Shown: piece after piece, positions 39,373 to 53,400 of the stretch
Layout: each line of letters opens with the position of its first letter
Numbering within the stretch: position 1 is the stretch's first letter
Assembly (NCBI RefSeq): GCF_050948215.1
Contig: NW_027489001.1
Coordinates: 1 to 64,000, forward strand
DNA from: Halictus rubicundus
Lineage: Eukaryota > Arthropoda > Insecta > Hymenoptera > Halictidae
Direction of reading: 5' to 3'
Length of the DNA stretch: 64,000 nucleotides
Translations under genes and position numbers: made by a program
The notes under the pieces: generated by a model
Databases searched by the model: none
Told to the model about the DNA's origin: nothing
The model's input: only the letters and a program-made list of their open reading frames with translations

Positions 39373-41750
39373 CCTATCCTATCCTCCATCCTATCCTTAT
39401 CCTCTATCGTATCCTATCCCCTATCCTATCCTATCCTCTATCCTATCCTATCCTCTATCCTATCCTATCCTCTATCCTATCCTATCCTCTATCCTATCCT
39501 ATCCTCCATCCTATCCTATCCTCTATCCTATATTATCCTCTATCCTATCCCATCCTCTATCCTATCCTATCCTCTATCCTATCCTATCCTCTATCCTATC
39601 CTATCCTCTAAAATATCCTATCCTCTATCCTATCCTATCCTCTATCCTATCCTATCCTCTATCCTATCCAATCCTATATCCTATCCTCTATCATATCCTA
39701 TCCTCTATCCTATCCTATCCTCTATCCTATCCTATCCTCTATCCTATCCTATCCTCTATCCTATATTATCCTCTATCCTATCCCATCCTCTATCCTATCC
39801 TATCCTCTATCCTATCCTATCCTCTATCCTATCCTTTCTTCTATCCTATCCTATTCTCTATCCTATCCTATCCTGTATCCTATCCTATTCTCTATCCTAT
39901 CCAATCCTCTATCCTATCCTATCCTCTATCCTATTCTATCCTCCATCCTATCCAATCCTATATCGTATCCTCTATCCTATCCTTATCCTCTATCGTATCC
40001 TATCCCCTATCCTATCCTATCCTCTATCCTATCCTATCCTCTATCCTATCCTATCCTCTATCCTATCCTATCCTCTATCCTATCCTATCCTCCATCCTAT
40101 CCTATCCTCTATCCTATATTATCCTCTATCCTATCCCATCCTCTATCCTATCCTATCCTCTATCCTATCCTATCCTCTATCCTATCCTATCCTCTAAAAT
40201 ATCCTATCCTCTATCCTATCCTATCCTCTATCCTATCCTATCCTCTATCCTATCCAATCCTATATCCTATCCTCTATCATATCCTATCCTCTATCCTATC
40301 CTATCCTCTATCCTATCCTATCCTCTATCCTATCCTATCCTCTATCCGATCCTCTATCCTATCCTATCCTCTATCCTATTCTATCCTCTATCCTATCCTA
40401 TCCTCTATCCTATCCTATCCTCTATCCTATCCTATCCTCTATCCTATATTATCCTCTATCCTATCCCATCCTCTATCCTATCCTATCCTCTATCCTATCC
40501 TATCCTCTATCCTATCCTTTCTTCTATCCTATCCTATTCTCTATCCTATCCTATCCTCTATCCTATCCTGTTCTCTATCCTATCCAATCCTCTATCCTAT
40601 CCTATCCTCTATCCTATTCTATCCTCCATCCTATCCAATCCTATATCGTATCCTCTATCCTATCCTATCCTCCATCCTATCCTTATCCTCTATCGTATCC
40701 TATCCCCTATCCTATCCTATCCTCTATCCTATCCTATCCTCTATCCTATCCTATCCTCTATCCTATCCTATCCTCTATCCTATCCTATCCTCCATCCTAT
40801 CCTATCCTCTATCCTATATTATCCTCTATCCTATCCCATCCTCTATCCTATCCTATCCTCTATCCTATCCTATCCTCTATCCTATCCTATCCTCTAAAAT
40901 ATCCTATCCTCTATCCTATCCTATCCTCTATCCTATCCTATCCTCGATCCTATCCAATCCTATATCCTATCCTCTATCATATCCTATCCTCTATCCTATC
41001 CTATCCTCTATCCTATCCTATCCTCTATCCTATCCTATCCTATCCTATATCCTATCCTTATCCTCTATCGTATCCTATCCTCTACCCTATCCTATCCTCT
41101 ATCCTATCCTATCCTCTATCCTATTAAATCCTATATCGTATCCTCTATCGTATCCTATCCTCTATCCTATTAAATCCTATATCGTATCCTCTATCGTATC
41201 CTATCCTCTATCCTATTAAATCCTATATCGTATCCTCTATCCTATCCTATCCTCTATCGTATCCTATCCTCTATCCTATCCTATCCTCTATCCTATCCTA
41301 TCCTCTATCCTATCCTATCCTCTATCCTATCCTATCCTCTAAAATATCCTATCCTCTATCCTATCCTATCCTCTATCCTATCCTATCCTCTATCCTATAT
41401 TATCCTCTATCCTATCCCATCCTCTATCCTATCCTATCCTCTATCCTATCCTATCCTCTATCCTATCCTTTCCTCTATCCTATCCTATTCTCTATCCTAT
41501 CCTATCCTCTATCCTATCCTATTCTCTATCCTATCCAATCCTCTATCCTATCCTATCCTCTATCATATTCAATCCTCTATCCTATCCTATCCTCTATCAT
41601 ATCCTATGCTCTATCCTATCCTATCCACTATAATATCCTATCCTCTATCCTATCCTATCCTCTATCCTATCCTATCCTATATCCTATTCTCTATCCTATC
41701 CTATCCTCTATCGTATCCTATCCTCTATCCTATCCTATCCTCTATCGTAT
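39373..41750 (+). repeat. Higher-order duplication (offset 2,793 falling to 2,781), second copy
   Basis: Partner of 36,580-38,969, separated from it by about 400 bp of similar but differently ordered satellite. The match ends near 41,750, where this copy reads TATCGTATCCCATCC and the first reads TATCGTATCCTATCC. Confidence 0.87.
41122..41241 (+). repeat. 46-bp triplet of the CTATTAAATCC variant, second copy
   Basis: Copy of the triplet at 38,341-38,460, shifted by 2,781 bp along with the rest of its block. Starts are at 41,122, 41,168 and 41,214. Confidence 0.88.
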
Positions 41751-42959
41751 CCCATCCTCTATCCTATCCTATCCTCTATCCTATCCTATCCTCTATCCTA
41801 TCCTATCCTCTATCATATCCTATCCTCTATCCTATCCTATCCTGTATCCTATCCTATCCTCCATCCTATCCTATCCTCTATCCTATCCTATCCTGTATCA
41901 TATCCTATCCTCTATCCTATCCTATCCTCTATAATATCCTATCCTCTATCCTATCCTATCCTGTATCCTATCCTATCCTCCATCCTATCCTATCCTCTAT
42001 CCTATCCTATCCTGTATCATATCCTATCCTCTATCCTATCCTATCCTCTATAATATCCTATCCTCTATCCTATCCTATCCTCTATCCTATCCAATCCTAT
42101 ATCCTATCCTCTATCATATCCTATCCTCTATCCTATCCTATCCTCTATCCTATCCTATCCTCTATCCTATCCTATCCTCTATCCTATCCTTATCCTCTAT
42201 CGTATCCTATCCTCTATCCTATCCTATCCACTATCATATCCTATCCTATCCTCTATCCTATCCTATCCACTATCCTATCCTATCCTCTATCATATCCTAT
42301 CCTCTATCCTATCCTATCCTCTATCCTATCCTATCCTCTGTCCTATCCTATCCTCTATCCTATCCTATCCTCTATCCTATCCTATCCTCTATCCTATCCT
42401 ATCGTCTATCCTATCCTATCCTCTATCCTATCCTATCATCTATCCTATCCTATCCTCTATCCTATCCTATCCTCTATCCTATATTATCCTCTATCCTATC
42501 CCATCCTCTATCCTATCCTATCCTCTATCCTATCCTATCCTCTATCCTATCCTCTATCCTATCCTATCCTCTATCCTATCCTATCCTCTATCGTATCCTA
42601 TCCTCTATCCTATTGAATCCTATATCGTATCCTGTATCCTATCCTATCCTCTATCGTATCCTATCCTCTATCCTATCCTCCATCCTATCCTATCCTCTTT
42701 CCTATAATATCATCTATCCTATCCTATCCTCTATCCTATCCTATCCTCTATCCCATTCTACCCTCTATCCTATCCTATCCTCTATCCTATCCTATCCCCT
42801 ATCCTATCCTCTATCCTATCCTATCCTTTATCCTATCCTATCCTCTATTCTATCCTATCCTCTATCCTATACTATCCTCTATCCTATCCTATCCTCTATC
42901 CTATACTATCCTCTATCCTATACTATCCTCTATCCTATCCTATCCTCTATCCTATCCTA

Positions 42960-43390
42960 TCCTCTATATTATCCTATCGTCTATTCTATCCTATCCTCTA
43001 TCCTATCCTATCCTCTATCCTATCCTATCCTCTATCCTATCCTATCCTCTATCCTATACTATCCTCTATCCTATCCTATCCTGTATCCTATCCTATCCTC
43101 TATCCTATCCTATCCTCTATCCGATCCTCTATCCGATCCTATCCTGTATCCTATCCTATCCTCTATCAGATCCTCTATCCTATCCTATCAGCTATCGTAT
43201 CCTCTATCGTATCCTATCCTCTATCCTATCATATCCTCTATCCTATCCTATCCTCTATCCTATCCTATCGTCTATCCGATCCTCTATCCTATCCTATCCT
43301 CTATCCTATTCTATCCTCTATCCTATCCTATCCTCTATCCTATCCTCTATCCTATCCTCTATCCTATCCTATCCTCTATCCTATCCTATC
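42960..43390 (+). repeat. Dispersed duplicate block, second copy
   Basis: Partner of 35,240-35,640 at an offset of 7,750 bp, including the rare TATCAGCTATCG. This copy has TATCGTCTATCCG where the first has TATCCTCTATCCG near 35,520. Confidence 0.8.
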
Positions 43391-45190
43391 CTCTATCCTA
43401 TCCTATCCTCTATCCTATATTATCCTCTATCCTATCCCATCCTCTATCCAATCCTATCCTCTATCCTATCCTATCCTCTATCCTATCCTTTCCTCTATCC
43501 TATCCTATTCTCTATCCTATCCTATCCTCTATCCTATCCTATTCTCTATCCTATCCAATCCTCTATCCTATCCTATCCTCTATCCTATTCTATCCTCTAT
43601 CCTATCCAATCCTATATCCTATTCTCTATCCTATCCTATCCTCTATCCTATCCTATCCTCTATCCTATACTATCCTCTATCCTATCCTATCCTCTATCCT
43701 ATCCTATCCTCTATCGTATCCTATCCTCTATCCTATTAAATCCTATATCGTATCCTCTATCCTATCCTATCCTCTATCGTATCCTATCCTCTATCCTATC
43801 CTATCCTCTATCCTATCCTATCCTCTATCCTATATTATCCTCTATCCTATCCCATCCTCTATCCTATCCTATCCTCTATCCTATCCTTTCCTCTATCCTA
43901 TCCTATTCTCTATCCTATCCTATCCTCTATCCTATCCTATTCTCTATCCTATCCAATCCTCTATCCTATCCTATCCTCTATCCTATTCTATCCTCTATCC
44001 TATCCAATCCTATATCCTATTCTCTATCCTATCCTATCCTCTATCCTATCCTATCCTCTATCCTATACTATCCTCTATCCTATCCTATCCTCTATCCTAT
44101 CCTATCCTCTATCGTATCCTATCCTCTATCCTATTAAATCCTATATCGTATCCTCTATCCTATCCTATCCTCTATCGTATCCTATCCTCTATCCTATCCT
44201 ATCCTCTATCCTATCCTATCCTCTATCCTATATTATCCTCTATCCTATCCCATCCTCTATCCTATCCTATCCTCTATCCTATCCTATCCTCTATCCTATC
44301 CTTTCTTCTATCCTATCCTATTCTCTATCCTATCCTATCCTCTATCCTATCCTATTCTCTATCCTATCCAATCCTCTATCCTATCCTATCCTATCCTATC
44401 CTCTATCCTATTCTATCCTCCATCCTATCCAATCCTATATCGTATCCTCTATCCTATCCTATCCTCTATCCTATCCTATCCTCTATCCTATCCTATCCTC
44501 TATCATATCCTATGCTCTATCCTATCCTATCCACTATAATATCCTATCCTCTATCCTATCCTATCCTATATCCTATTCTCTATCCTATCCTATCCTCTAT
44601 CGTATCCTATCCTCTATCCTATCCTATCCTCTATCGTATCCTATCCTCTATCCTATTAAATCCTATATCGTATCCTCTATCCTATCCTATCCTCTATCGT
44701 ATCCTATTATCTATCCTATCCTATCCTCTATCCTATCCTATCCTCTATCCTATATTATCCTCTATCCTATCCCATCCTCTATCCTATCCTATCCTCTATC
44801 CTATCCTATCCTCTATCCTATCCTATCCTCTATCATATCCTATCCTGTATCCTATCCTATCCTCCATCCTATCCTATCCTCTATCCTATCCTATCCTGTA
44901 TCATATCCTATCCTCTATCCTATCCTATCCTCTATAATATCCTATCCTCTATCCTATCCTATCCTCTATCGTATCCTATTATCTATCCTATCCTATCCTC
45001 TATCCTATCCTATCCTCTATCCTATATTATCCTCTATCCTATCCCATCCTCTATCCTATCCTATCCTCTATCCTATCCTGTCCTCTATCCTATCCAATCC
45101 TATATCCTATCCTCTATCATATCCTATCCTCTATCCTATCCTATCCTCTATCCTACCCTATCCTCTATCCTATCCTATCCTCTATCCTGT

Positions 45191-48100
45191 CCTTATCCTC
45201 TATCGTATCCTATCCTCTATCCTATCCTATCCACTATCATATCCTATCCTATCCTCTATCCTATCCTATCCACTATCCTATCCTATCCTCTATCATATCC
45301 TATCCTCTATCCTATCCTATCCTCTATCCTAACCTATCCCCTGTCCTATCCTATCCTCTATCCTATCCTATCCTCTATCCTATGCTATCCTCTATCCTAT
45401 CCTATCCTCTATCCTATCCTATCCTCTATCCTATTCTATCCTCTATCCTATCCAATCCTATATCCTATTCTCTATCCTATCCTATCCTCTATCCTATCCT
45501 ATCCTCTATCCTATACTATCCTCTATCCTATCCTATCCTCTATCCTATCCTATCCTCTATCGTATCCTATCCTCTATCCTATTAAATCCTATATCGTATC
45601 CTCTATCCTATCCTATCCTCTATCGTATCCTATCCTCTATCCTATCCTATCCTCTATCCTATCCTATCCTCTATCCTATATTATCCTCTATCCTATCCCA
45701 TCCTCTATCCTATCCTATCCTCTATCCTATCCTATCCTCTATCCTATCCTTTCTTCTATCCTATCCTATTCTCTATCCTATCCTATCCTCTATCCTATCC
45801 TATTCTCTATCCTATCCAATCCTCTATCCTATCCTATCCTATCCTCTATCCTATTCTATCCTCCATCCTATCCAATCCTATATCGTATCCTCTATCCTAT
45901 CCTATCCTCTATCCTATCCTATCCTCTATCCTATCCTATCCTCTATCATATCCTATGCTCTATCCTATCCTATCCACTATAATATCCTATCCTCTATCCT
46001 ATCCTATCCTCTATCCTATCCTATCCTATATCCTATTCTCTATCCTATCCTATCCTCTATCGTATCCTATCCTCTATCCTATCCTATCCTCTATCGTATC
46101 CTATCCTCTATCCTATTAAATCCTATATCGTATCCTCTATCCTATCCTATCCTCTATCGTATCCTATTATCTATCCTATCCTATCCTCTATCCTATCCTA
46201 TCCTCTATCCTATATTATCCTCTATCCTATCCCATCCTCTATCCTATCCTATCCTCTATCCTATCCTATCCTCTATCCTATCCTATCCTCTATCATATCC
46301 TATCCTGTATCCTATCCTATCCTCCATCCTATCCTATCCTCTATCCTATCCTATCCTGTATCATATCCTATCCTCTATCCTATCCTATCCTCTATAATAT
46401 CCTATCCTCTATCCTATCCTATCCTCTATCCTATCCAATCCTATATCCTATCCTCTATCATATCATATCCTCTATCCTATCCTATCCTCTATCCTATCCT
46501 ATCCTCTATAATATCCTATCCTCTATCCTATCCTGTCCTCTATCCTATCCAATCCTATATCCTATCCTCTATCATATCCTATCCTCTATCCTATCCTATC
46601 CTCTATCCTATCCTATCCTCTATCCTATCCTATCCTCTATCCTATCCTATCCTCTATCCTGTCCTTATCCTCTATCGTATCCTATCCTCTATCCTATCCT
46701 ATCCACTATCATATCCTATCCTATCCTCTATCCTATCCTATCCACTATCCTATCCTATCCTCTATCATATCATATCCTCTATCCTATCCTATCCTCTATC
46801 CTAACCTATCCCCTGTCCTATCCTATCCTCTATCCTATCCTATCCTCTATCCTATCCTATCCTCTATCCTATCCTATCCTCTATCCTATCCTATCCTCTA
46901 TCCTATCCTATCCTCTATCCTATCCTATCCTCTATCCTATCCTATCCTCTATCCTATCCTATCCTCTATCCTATATTATCCTCTATCCTATCCCATCCTC
47001 TATCCTATCCTATCCTCTATCCTATCCTATCCTCTATCCTATCCTCTATCCTATCCTATCATCTATCCTATCCTATCCTCTATCGTATCCTATCCTCTAT
47101 CCTATTAAATCCTATATCCTATTCTCTATCCTATCCTATCCTCTATCCTATCCTATCCTCTATCCTATCCTATCCTCTATCCTATATTATCCTCTATCCT
47201 ATCCCATCCTCTATCCTATCCTATCCTCTATCCTATCCTATCCTCTATCCTATCCTTTCTTCTATCCTATCCTATTCTCTATCCTATCCTATCCTCTATC
47301 CTATCCTATTCTCTATCCTATCCAATCCTCTATCCTATCCTATCCTATCCTCTATCCTATTCTATCCTCCATCCTATCCAATCCTATATCGTATCCTCTA
47401 TCCTATCCTATCCTCTATCCTATCCTATCCTCTATCCTATCCTATCCTCTATCATATCCTATGCTCTATCCTATCCTATCCACTATAATATCCTATCCTC
47501 TATCCTATCCTATCCTCTATCCTATGCTATCCTATATCCTATTCTCTATCCTATCCTATCCTCTATCGTATCCTATCCTCTATCCTATCCTATCCTATAT
47601 CGTATCCTACCCTCTATCCTATTAAATCCTATATCGTATCCTCTATCCTATCCTATCCTCTATCGTATCCTATTATCTATCCTATCCTATCCTCTATCCT
47701 ATCCTATCCTCTATCCTATATTATCCTCTATCCTATCTCATCCTCTATCCTATCATATCCTCTATCCTATCCTATCCTCTATCCTATCCTATCCTCTATC
47801 ATATCCTATCCTGTATCCTATCCTATCCTCCATCCTATCCTATCCTCTATCCTATCCTATCCTGTATCATATCCTATCCTCTATCCTATCCTATCCTCTA
47901 TCCTATCCTATCCTCTATCCTATCCAATCCTATATCCTATCCTCTATCATATCCTATCCTCTATCCTATCCTATCCTCTATCCTATCCTATCCTCTATAA
48001 TATCCTATCCTCTATCCTATCCTGTCCTCTATCCTATCCAATCCTATATCCTATCCTCTATCGTATCCTATCCTCTATCCTATCCTATCCTCTATCCTAT

Positions 48101-48290
48101 CCTATCCTCTATCCTATCCTATCCTCTATCCTGTCCTTATCCTCTATCGTATCCTATCCTCTATCCTATCCTATCCACTATCATATCCTATCCTATCCTC
48201 TATCCTATCCTATCCACTATCCTATCCTATCCTCTATCATATCCTATCCTCTATCCTATCCTATCCTCTATCCTAACCTATCCCCTGTCC
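45191..48290 (+). repeat. Tandem higher-order repeat of 1,472 bp
   Basis: CCTTATCC occurs at 45,191, 46,663 and 48,135, and CTAACCTATCCCCTG (AACC at 45,331, 46,803 and 48,275) gives the same 1,472-bp step twice. CTATGCTC between them is at 45,953 and 47,459, an offset of 1,506, so one copy gained 34 bp (two monomers) that is lost again before the next landmark. The third copy is only partly followed, and related blocks with TATGCTC also lie near 44,510 and 49,387. Confidence 0.85.
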
Positions 48291-51200
48291 TATCCTATCC
48301 TCTATCCTATCCTATCCTCTATCCTATCCTATCCTCTATCCTATCCTATCCTCTATCCTATCCTATCCTCTATCCTATCCTATCCTCTATCCTATCCTAT
48401 CCTCTATCCTATCCTATCCTCTATCCTATCCTATCCTCTATCCTATATTATCCTCTATCCTATCCCATCCTCTATCCTATCCTATCCTCTATCCTATCCT
48501 ATCCTCTATCCTATCCTCTATCCTATCCTATCATCTATCCTATCCTATCCTCTATCGTATCCTATCCTCTATCCTATTAAATCCTATATCGTATCCTCTA
48601 TCCTATCCTATCCTCTATCGTATCCTATCCTCTATCCTATCCTATCCTCTATCCTATCCTATCCTCTATCCTATCCTATTCTCTATCCTATCCTATCCTC
48701 TATCCTATCCTATTCTCTATCCTATCCAATCCTGTATCCTATCCTATCCTCTATCCTATTCTATCCTCCATCCCATCCAATCCTATATCGTATCCTCTAT
48801 CCTATCCTATCCTCTATCCTATCCTATCCTCTATCCTATCCTATCCTCTATCATATCCTATGCTCTATCCTATCCTATCCTCTATCCTATCCTATCCTCT
48901 ATCCTATCCTATCCTCTATCCTATCCTATCCTCTATCCTATCCTATCCTCTATCCTATCCTATCCTCTATCCTATATTATCCTCTATCCTATCCCATCCT
49001 CTATCCTATCCTATCCTCTATCCTATCCTATCCTCTATCCTATCCTCTATCCTATCCTATCATCTATCCTATCCTATCCTCTATCGTATCCTATCCTCTA
49101 TCCTATTAAATCCTATATCGTATCCTCTATCCTATCCTATCCTCTATCGTATCCTATCCTCTATCCTATCCTATCCTCTATCCTATCCTATCCTCTATCC
49201 TATCCTATTCTCTATCCTATCCTATCCTCTATCCTATCCTATTCTCTATCCTATCCAATCCTGTATCCTATCCTATCCTCTATCCTATTCTATCCTCCAT
49301 CCCATCCAATCCTATATCGTATCCTCTATCCTATCCTATCCTCTATCCTATCCTATCCTCTATCCTATCCTATCCTCTATCATATCCTATGCTCTATCCT
49401 ATCCTATCCACTATAATATCCTATCCTCTATCCTATCCTATCCTCTATCCTATCCTATCCTATATCCTATTCTCTATCCTATCCTATCCTCTATCGTATC
49501 CTATCCTCTATCCTATCCTATCCTCTATCGTATCCTATCCTCTATCCTATTAAATCCTATATCGTATCCTCTATCCTATCCTATCCTCTATCGTATCCTA
49601 TCCTCTATCCTATCCTATATTCTATCCTATCCTATCCTCTATCCTATCCTATCCTCTATCCTATATTATCCTCTATCCTATCCCATCCTCTATCGTATCC
49701 TGTCCTCTATCCTATCCTATCCTCTATCCTATCCTATCCTCTATCATATCCTATCCTGTATCCTATCCTATCCTCCATCCTATCCTATCCTCTATCCTAT
49801 CCTATCCTGTATCATATCCTATCCTCTATCCTATCCTATCCTCTATAATATCCTATCCTCTATCCTATCCAATCCTATATCCTATCCTCTTTCATAACCT
49901 ATCCTCTATCCTATCCTATCCTCTATCCTATCCTATCCTCTATCCTATCCTTATCCTCTATCGTATCCTATCCTCTATCCTATCCTATCCACTATCATAT
50001 CCTATCCTATCCTCTATCCTATCCTATCCACTATCCTATCCTATCCTCTATCATATCCTATCCTCTATCCTATCCTATCCTCTATCCTATCCTATCCTCT
50101 GTCCTATCCTATCCTCTATCCTATCCTATCCTCTATCCTATCCTATCCTCTATCCTATCCTATCCTCTATCCTATCCTATCCTCTATCGTATCCTATCCT
50201 CTATCCTATCCTATCCTCTATCCTATCCTATCCTCTATCCTATCCTATCCTCTATCCTATCCTATCCTCTATCCTATCCTATCCTCTATCCTATCCTATC
50301 TTCTATCCTATATTATCCTCTATCCTATCCCATCCTCTATCCTATCCTATCCTCTATCCTATCCTCTATCCTATCCTATCCTCTATCCTATCCTATCCTC
50401 TATCGTATCCTATCCTCTATCCTATTAAATCCTATATCGTATCCTCTATCCTATCCTATCCTCTATCGTATCCTATCCTCTATCCTATCCTATCCACTAT
50501 CCTATCCTATCCTCTATCATATCCTATCCTCTATCCTATCCTATCCTCTATCCTATCCTATCCTCTGTCCTATCCTATCCTCTATCCTATCCTATCCTCT
50601 ATCCTATCCTATCCTCTATCCTATCCTATCCTCTATCCTATCCTATCCTCTATCCTATCCTATCCTCTATCCTATCCTATCCTCTATCCTATCCTATCCT
50701 CTATCCTATCCTATTCTCTATCCTATCCTATCCTCTATCCTATCCTATCCTCTATCATATCCTATCCTCTATCCTATCCTATCCTGTATCCTATCCTATC
50801 CTTTATAATATCCTATCCTCTATCCTATCCTATCCTCTATCCTATCCAATCCTATATCCTATTCTCTATCCTATCCTATCCTCTATCGTATCCTATCCTC
50901 TATCCTATCCTATCCTCTATCGTATCCTATCCTCTATCCTATCCTATCCTCTATCGTATCCTATCCTCTATCCTATTAAATCCTATATCGTATCCTCTAT
51001 CCTATCCTATCCTCTATCGTATCCTATTCTCTATCCTATCCTATCCTCTATCCTATCCTATCCTCTATCGTATCCTATCCTCTATCCTATCCTATCCTCT
51101 ATCGTATCCTATCCTCTATCCTATTAAATCCTATATCGTATCCTCTATCCTATCCTATCCTCTATCGTATCCTATCCTCTATCCTATCCTATCCTCTATC

Positions 51201-52918
51201 CTATACTATCCTCTATCCTATCCTATCCTGTATCCTATCCTATCCTCTATATTATCCTATCCTCTATTCTATCCTATCCTCTATCCTATCCTCAATCCTA
51301 TCCTCTATCCTATCCTATCCTCTATCCTATCCTATCCTTTATCCTATCCTCTATCCTATCCGCTATACTATCCTCTATCCTATCCTGTATCCTATCCTCT
51401 ATCCTATCCTATCCTCTATCCTATCCTATCCTTTATCCTATCCTATCCTCTATTCTATCCTATCCTCTATCCTATACTATCCTCTATCCTATCCTATCCT
51501 CTATCCTATCCTATCCTCTATCCTATCCTCTATCGTATCCTATCCTCTATCCTATCCTATCCTCCATCCTATCCTATCCTCTATCCTATCCTATCCTCTA
51601 TCCTATCCTATCCTATATCCAATTGTATCCTCTATCCTATCCTATCCTCTATCCCTCCTTATTCTCTATCCTATCCTATCTTGTATCCTATCCTCTATCC
51701 TATCCTATCCTCAATCCTATCCTATCCTATCCTATCCTGTACCCTATCCTATCCTCTATCCTATCCTATCCTCTATGCTATCCTATCCTCTATCCTATCC
51801 TATCCTCTATCCTGTCCTATACTCTATCCTATCCTTTCCTCTATTATATTCTATCATCTAACCCGTCCTGTCCTCAATCCTATCCTATACTGTATTATAT
51901 ACTATCCTCTATCCTATCCTATCCTCTATGCTATCCTGTATCCTATCCGCTATCCTATCCTCTATCCTATCCTCTATCCTATCCTATCCTATCCTCTATC
52001 CTATCCTCTATCCTAACCGCTATCCTATCCTCTATCCTATCCTCTATCCTATCCTATCCTCTATCCTATCCTATCCTCTATCCTATCCTATCCTCTATCC
52101 TGTCCTATCCTCTATCCTATACTATCCTCTATCCTATCCTATCCTCTATCCTATCCTATCCTCTATATTATCCTATCCTCTATCCTATCCAATCCTCTAT
52201 ACTATCCTCTATCCTATCCTCTATCCTATCCTATCCTCAATCCTATCCTATCCTCTATCCTCTGTTCTATCCTATCCTCTATCCTATACTATCCTCTATC
52301 CTATCCTATCCTCTATCCTATCCTATCCTCTATCCTATCCTCTATCGTATCCTATCCTCTATCCTATCCTATCCTCCATCCTATCCTTTCCTCTATCCTA
52401 TCCTATCCTCTATCCTATCCTATCCTCTATCCGATCCTCTATCCTATCCTATCCTCTATCCTATTCTATCCTCTATCCTATCCTACCCTCTATCCTATCC
52501 TCTATCCTGTCCTCTATCCTATCCTATCCTCTATCCTATCCTATCCTCTATCCTATCCTATCCTCTCTCCTATCCTATCCTCTTTCCTATACTATCCTCT
52601 ATCCTATCCTATCCTCTATCCTATCCTATCGTCTATCCTATTCTATCCTCTATCCGATCCTCTATCCTATTCTATCCTCTATCCTATCCTATCCTCGATC
52701 CTATCCTATCCTCTATCCCATTCTACCCTCTATCCTATCCTATCCTCTATCCTATCCTATCCCCTATCCTATCCTATCCTCTATGCTATCCTCTATCCTA
52801 TCCGCTATCCTATCCTCTATCCTATCCTCTATCCTATCCTATCCTATCCTCTATGATATCCTATCCTCTATCCTATCCTTTCCTCTATCCTAATCTATAC
52901 TCTATCCTATCCTATCCT

Positions 52919-52978
52919 CTATCCTATCCTCTATCCTATCCTCTATCCTATCCTCTATCCTATCCTCTATCCTATCCT
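52919..52978 (+). repeat. Run of 12-bp short monomers
   Basis: Five consecutive CTATCCTATCCT units, each two pentamers plus CT, replace the usual 17-mers. Isolated 12-mers occur throughout, but a run this pure is confined to the 51-64 kb part of the array, where 12-mers are generally common. Confidence 0.88.
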
Positions 52979-53400
52979 CTATCCTATCCTATCCTCTATC
53001 CTATCCTATATCCCATCCTCTATCCTACCCTCTATCCTATACTCTACCCTATCCTATCCTCCATCCTATCCTATCCTCTATTCTATCCTATCCTCTAACC
53101 TATCCTATCCTCTATCCTATCCTATCCTCTATGATATCCTATCCTCTACCCTATCCTATCCTCTATCCTATCCTATCCTCTATCCTATCCTCTATCGTAT
53201 CCTATCCTCTATCCTATCCTATCCTCCATCCTATCCTTTCCTCTATCCTATCCTATCCTCTATCCTATCCTGTCCTCTATCCTATCCTATCCTCTATCCT
53301 ATCCTATTCTCTATCCTATCCTATCCTTTATCCTATCCTATCCTCTATTCTATCCTATGCTCTATCCTATACTATCCTCTATCCTATCCTATCCTCTATC

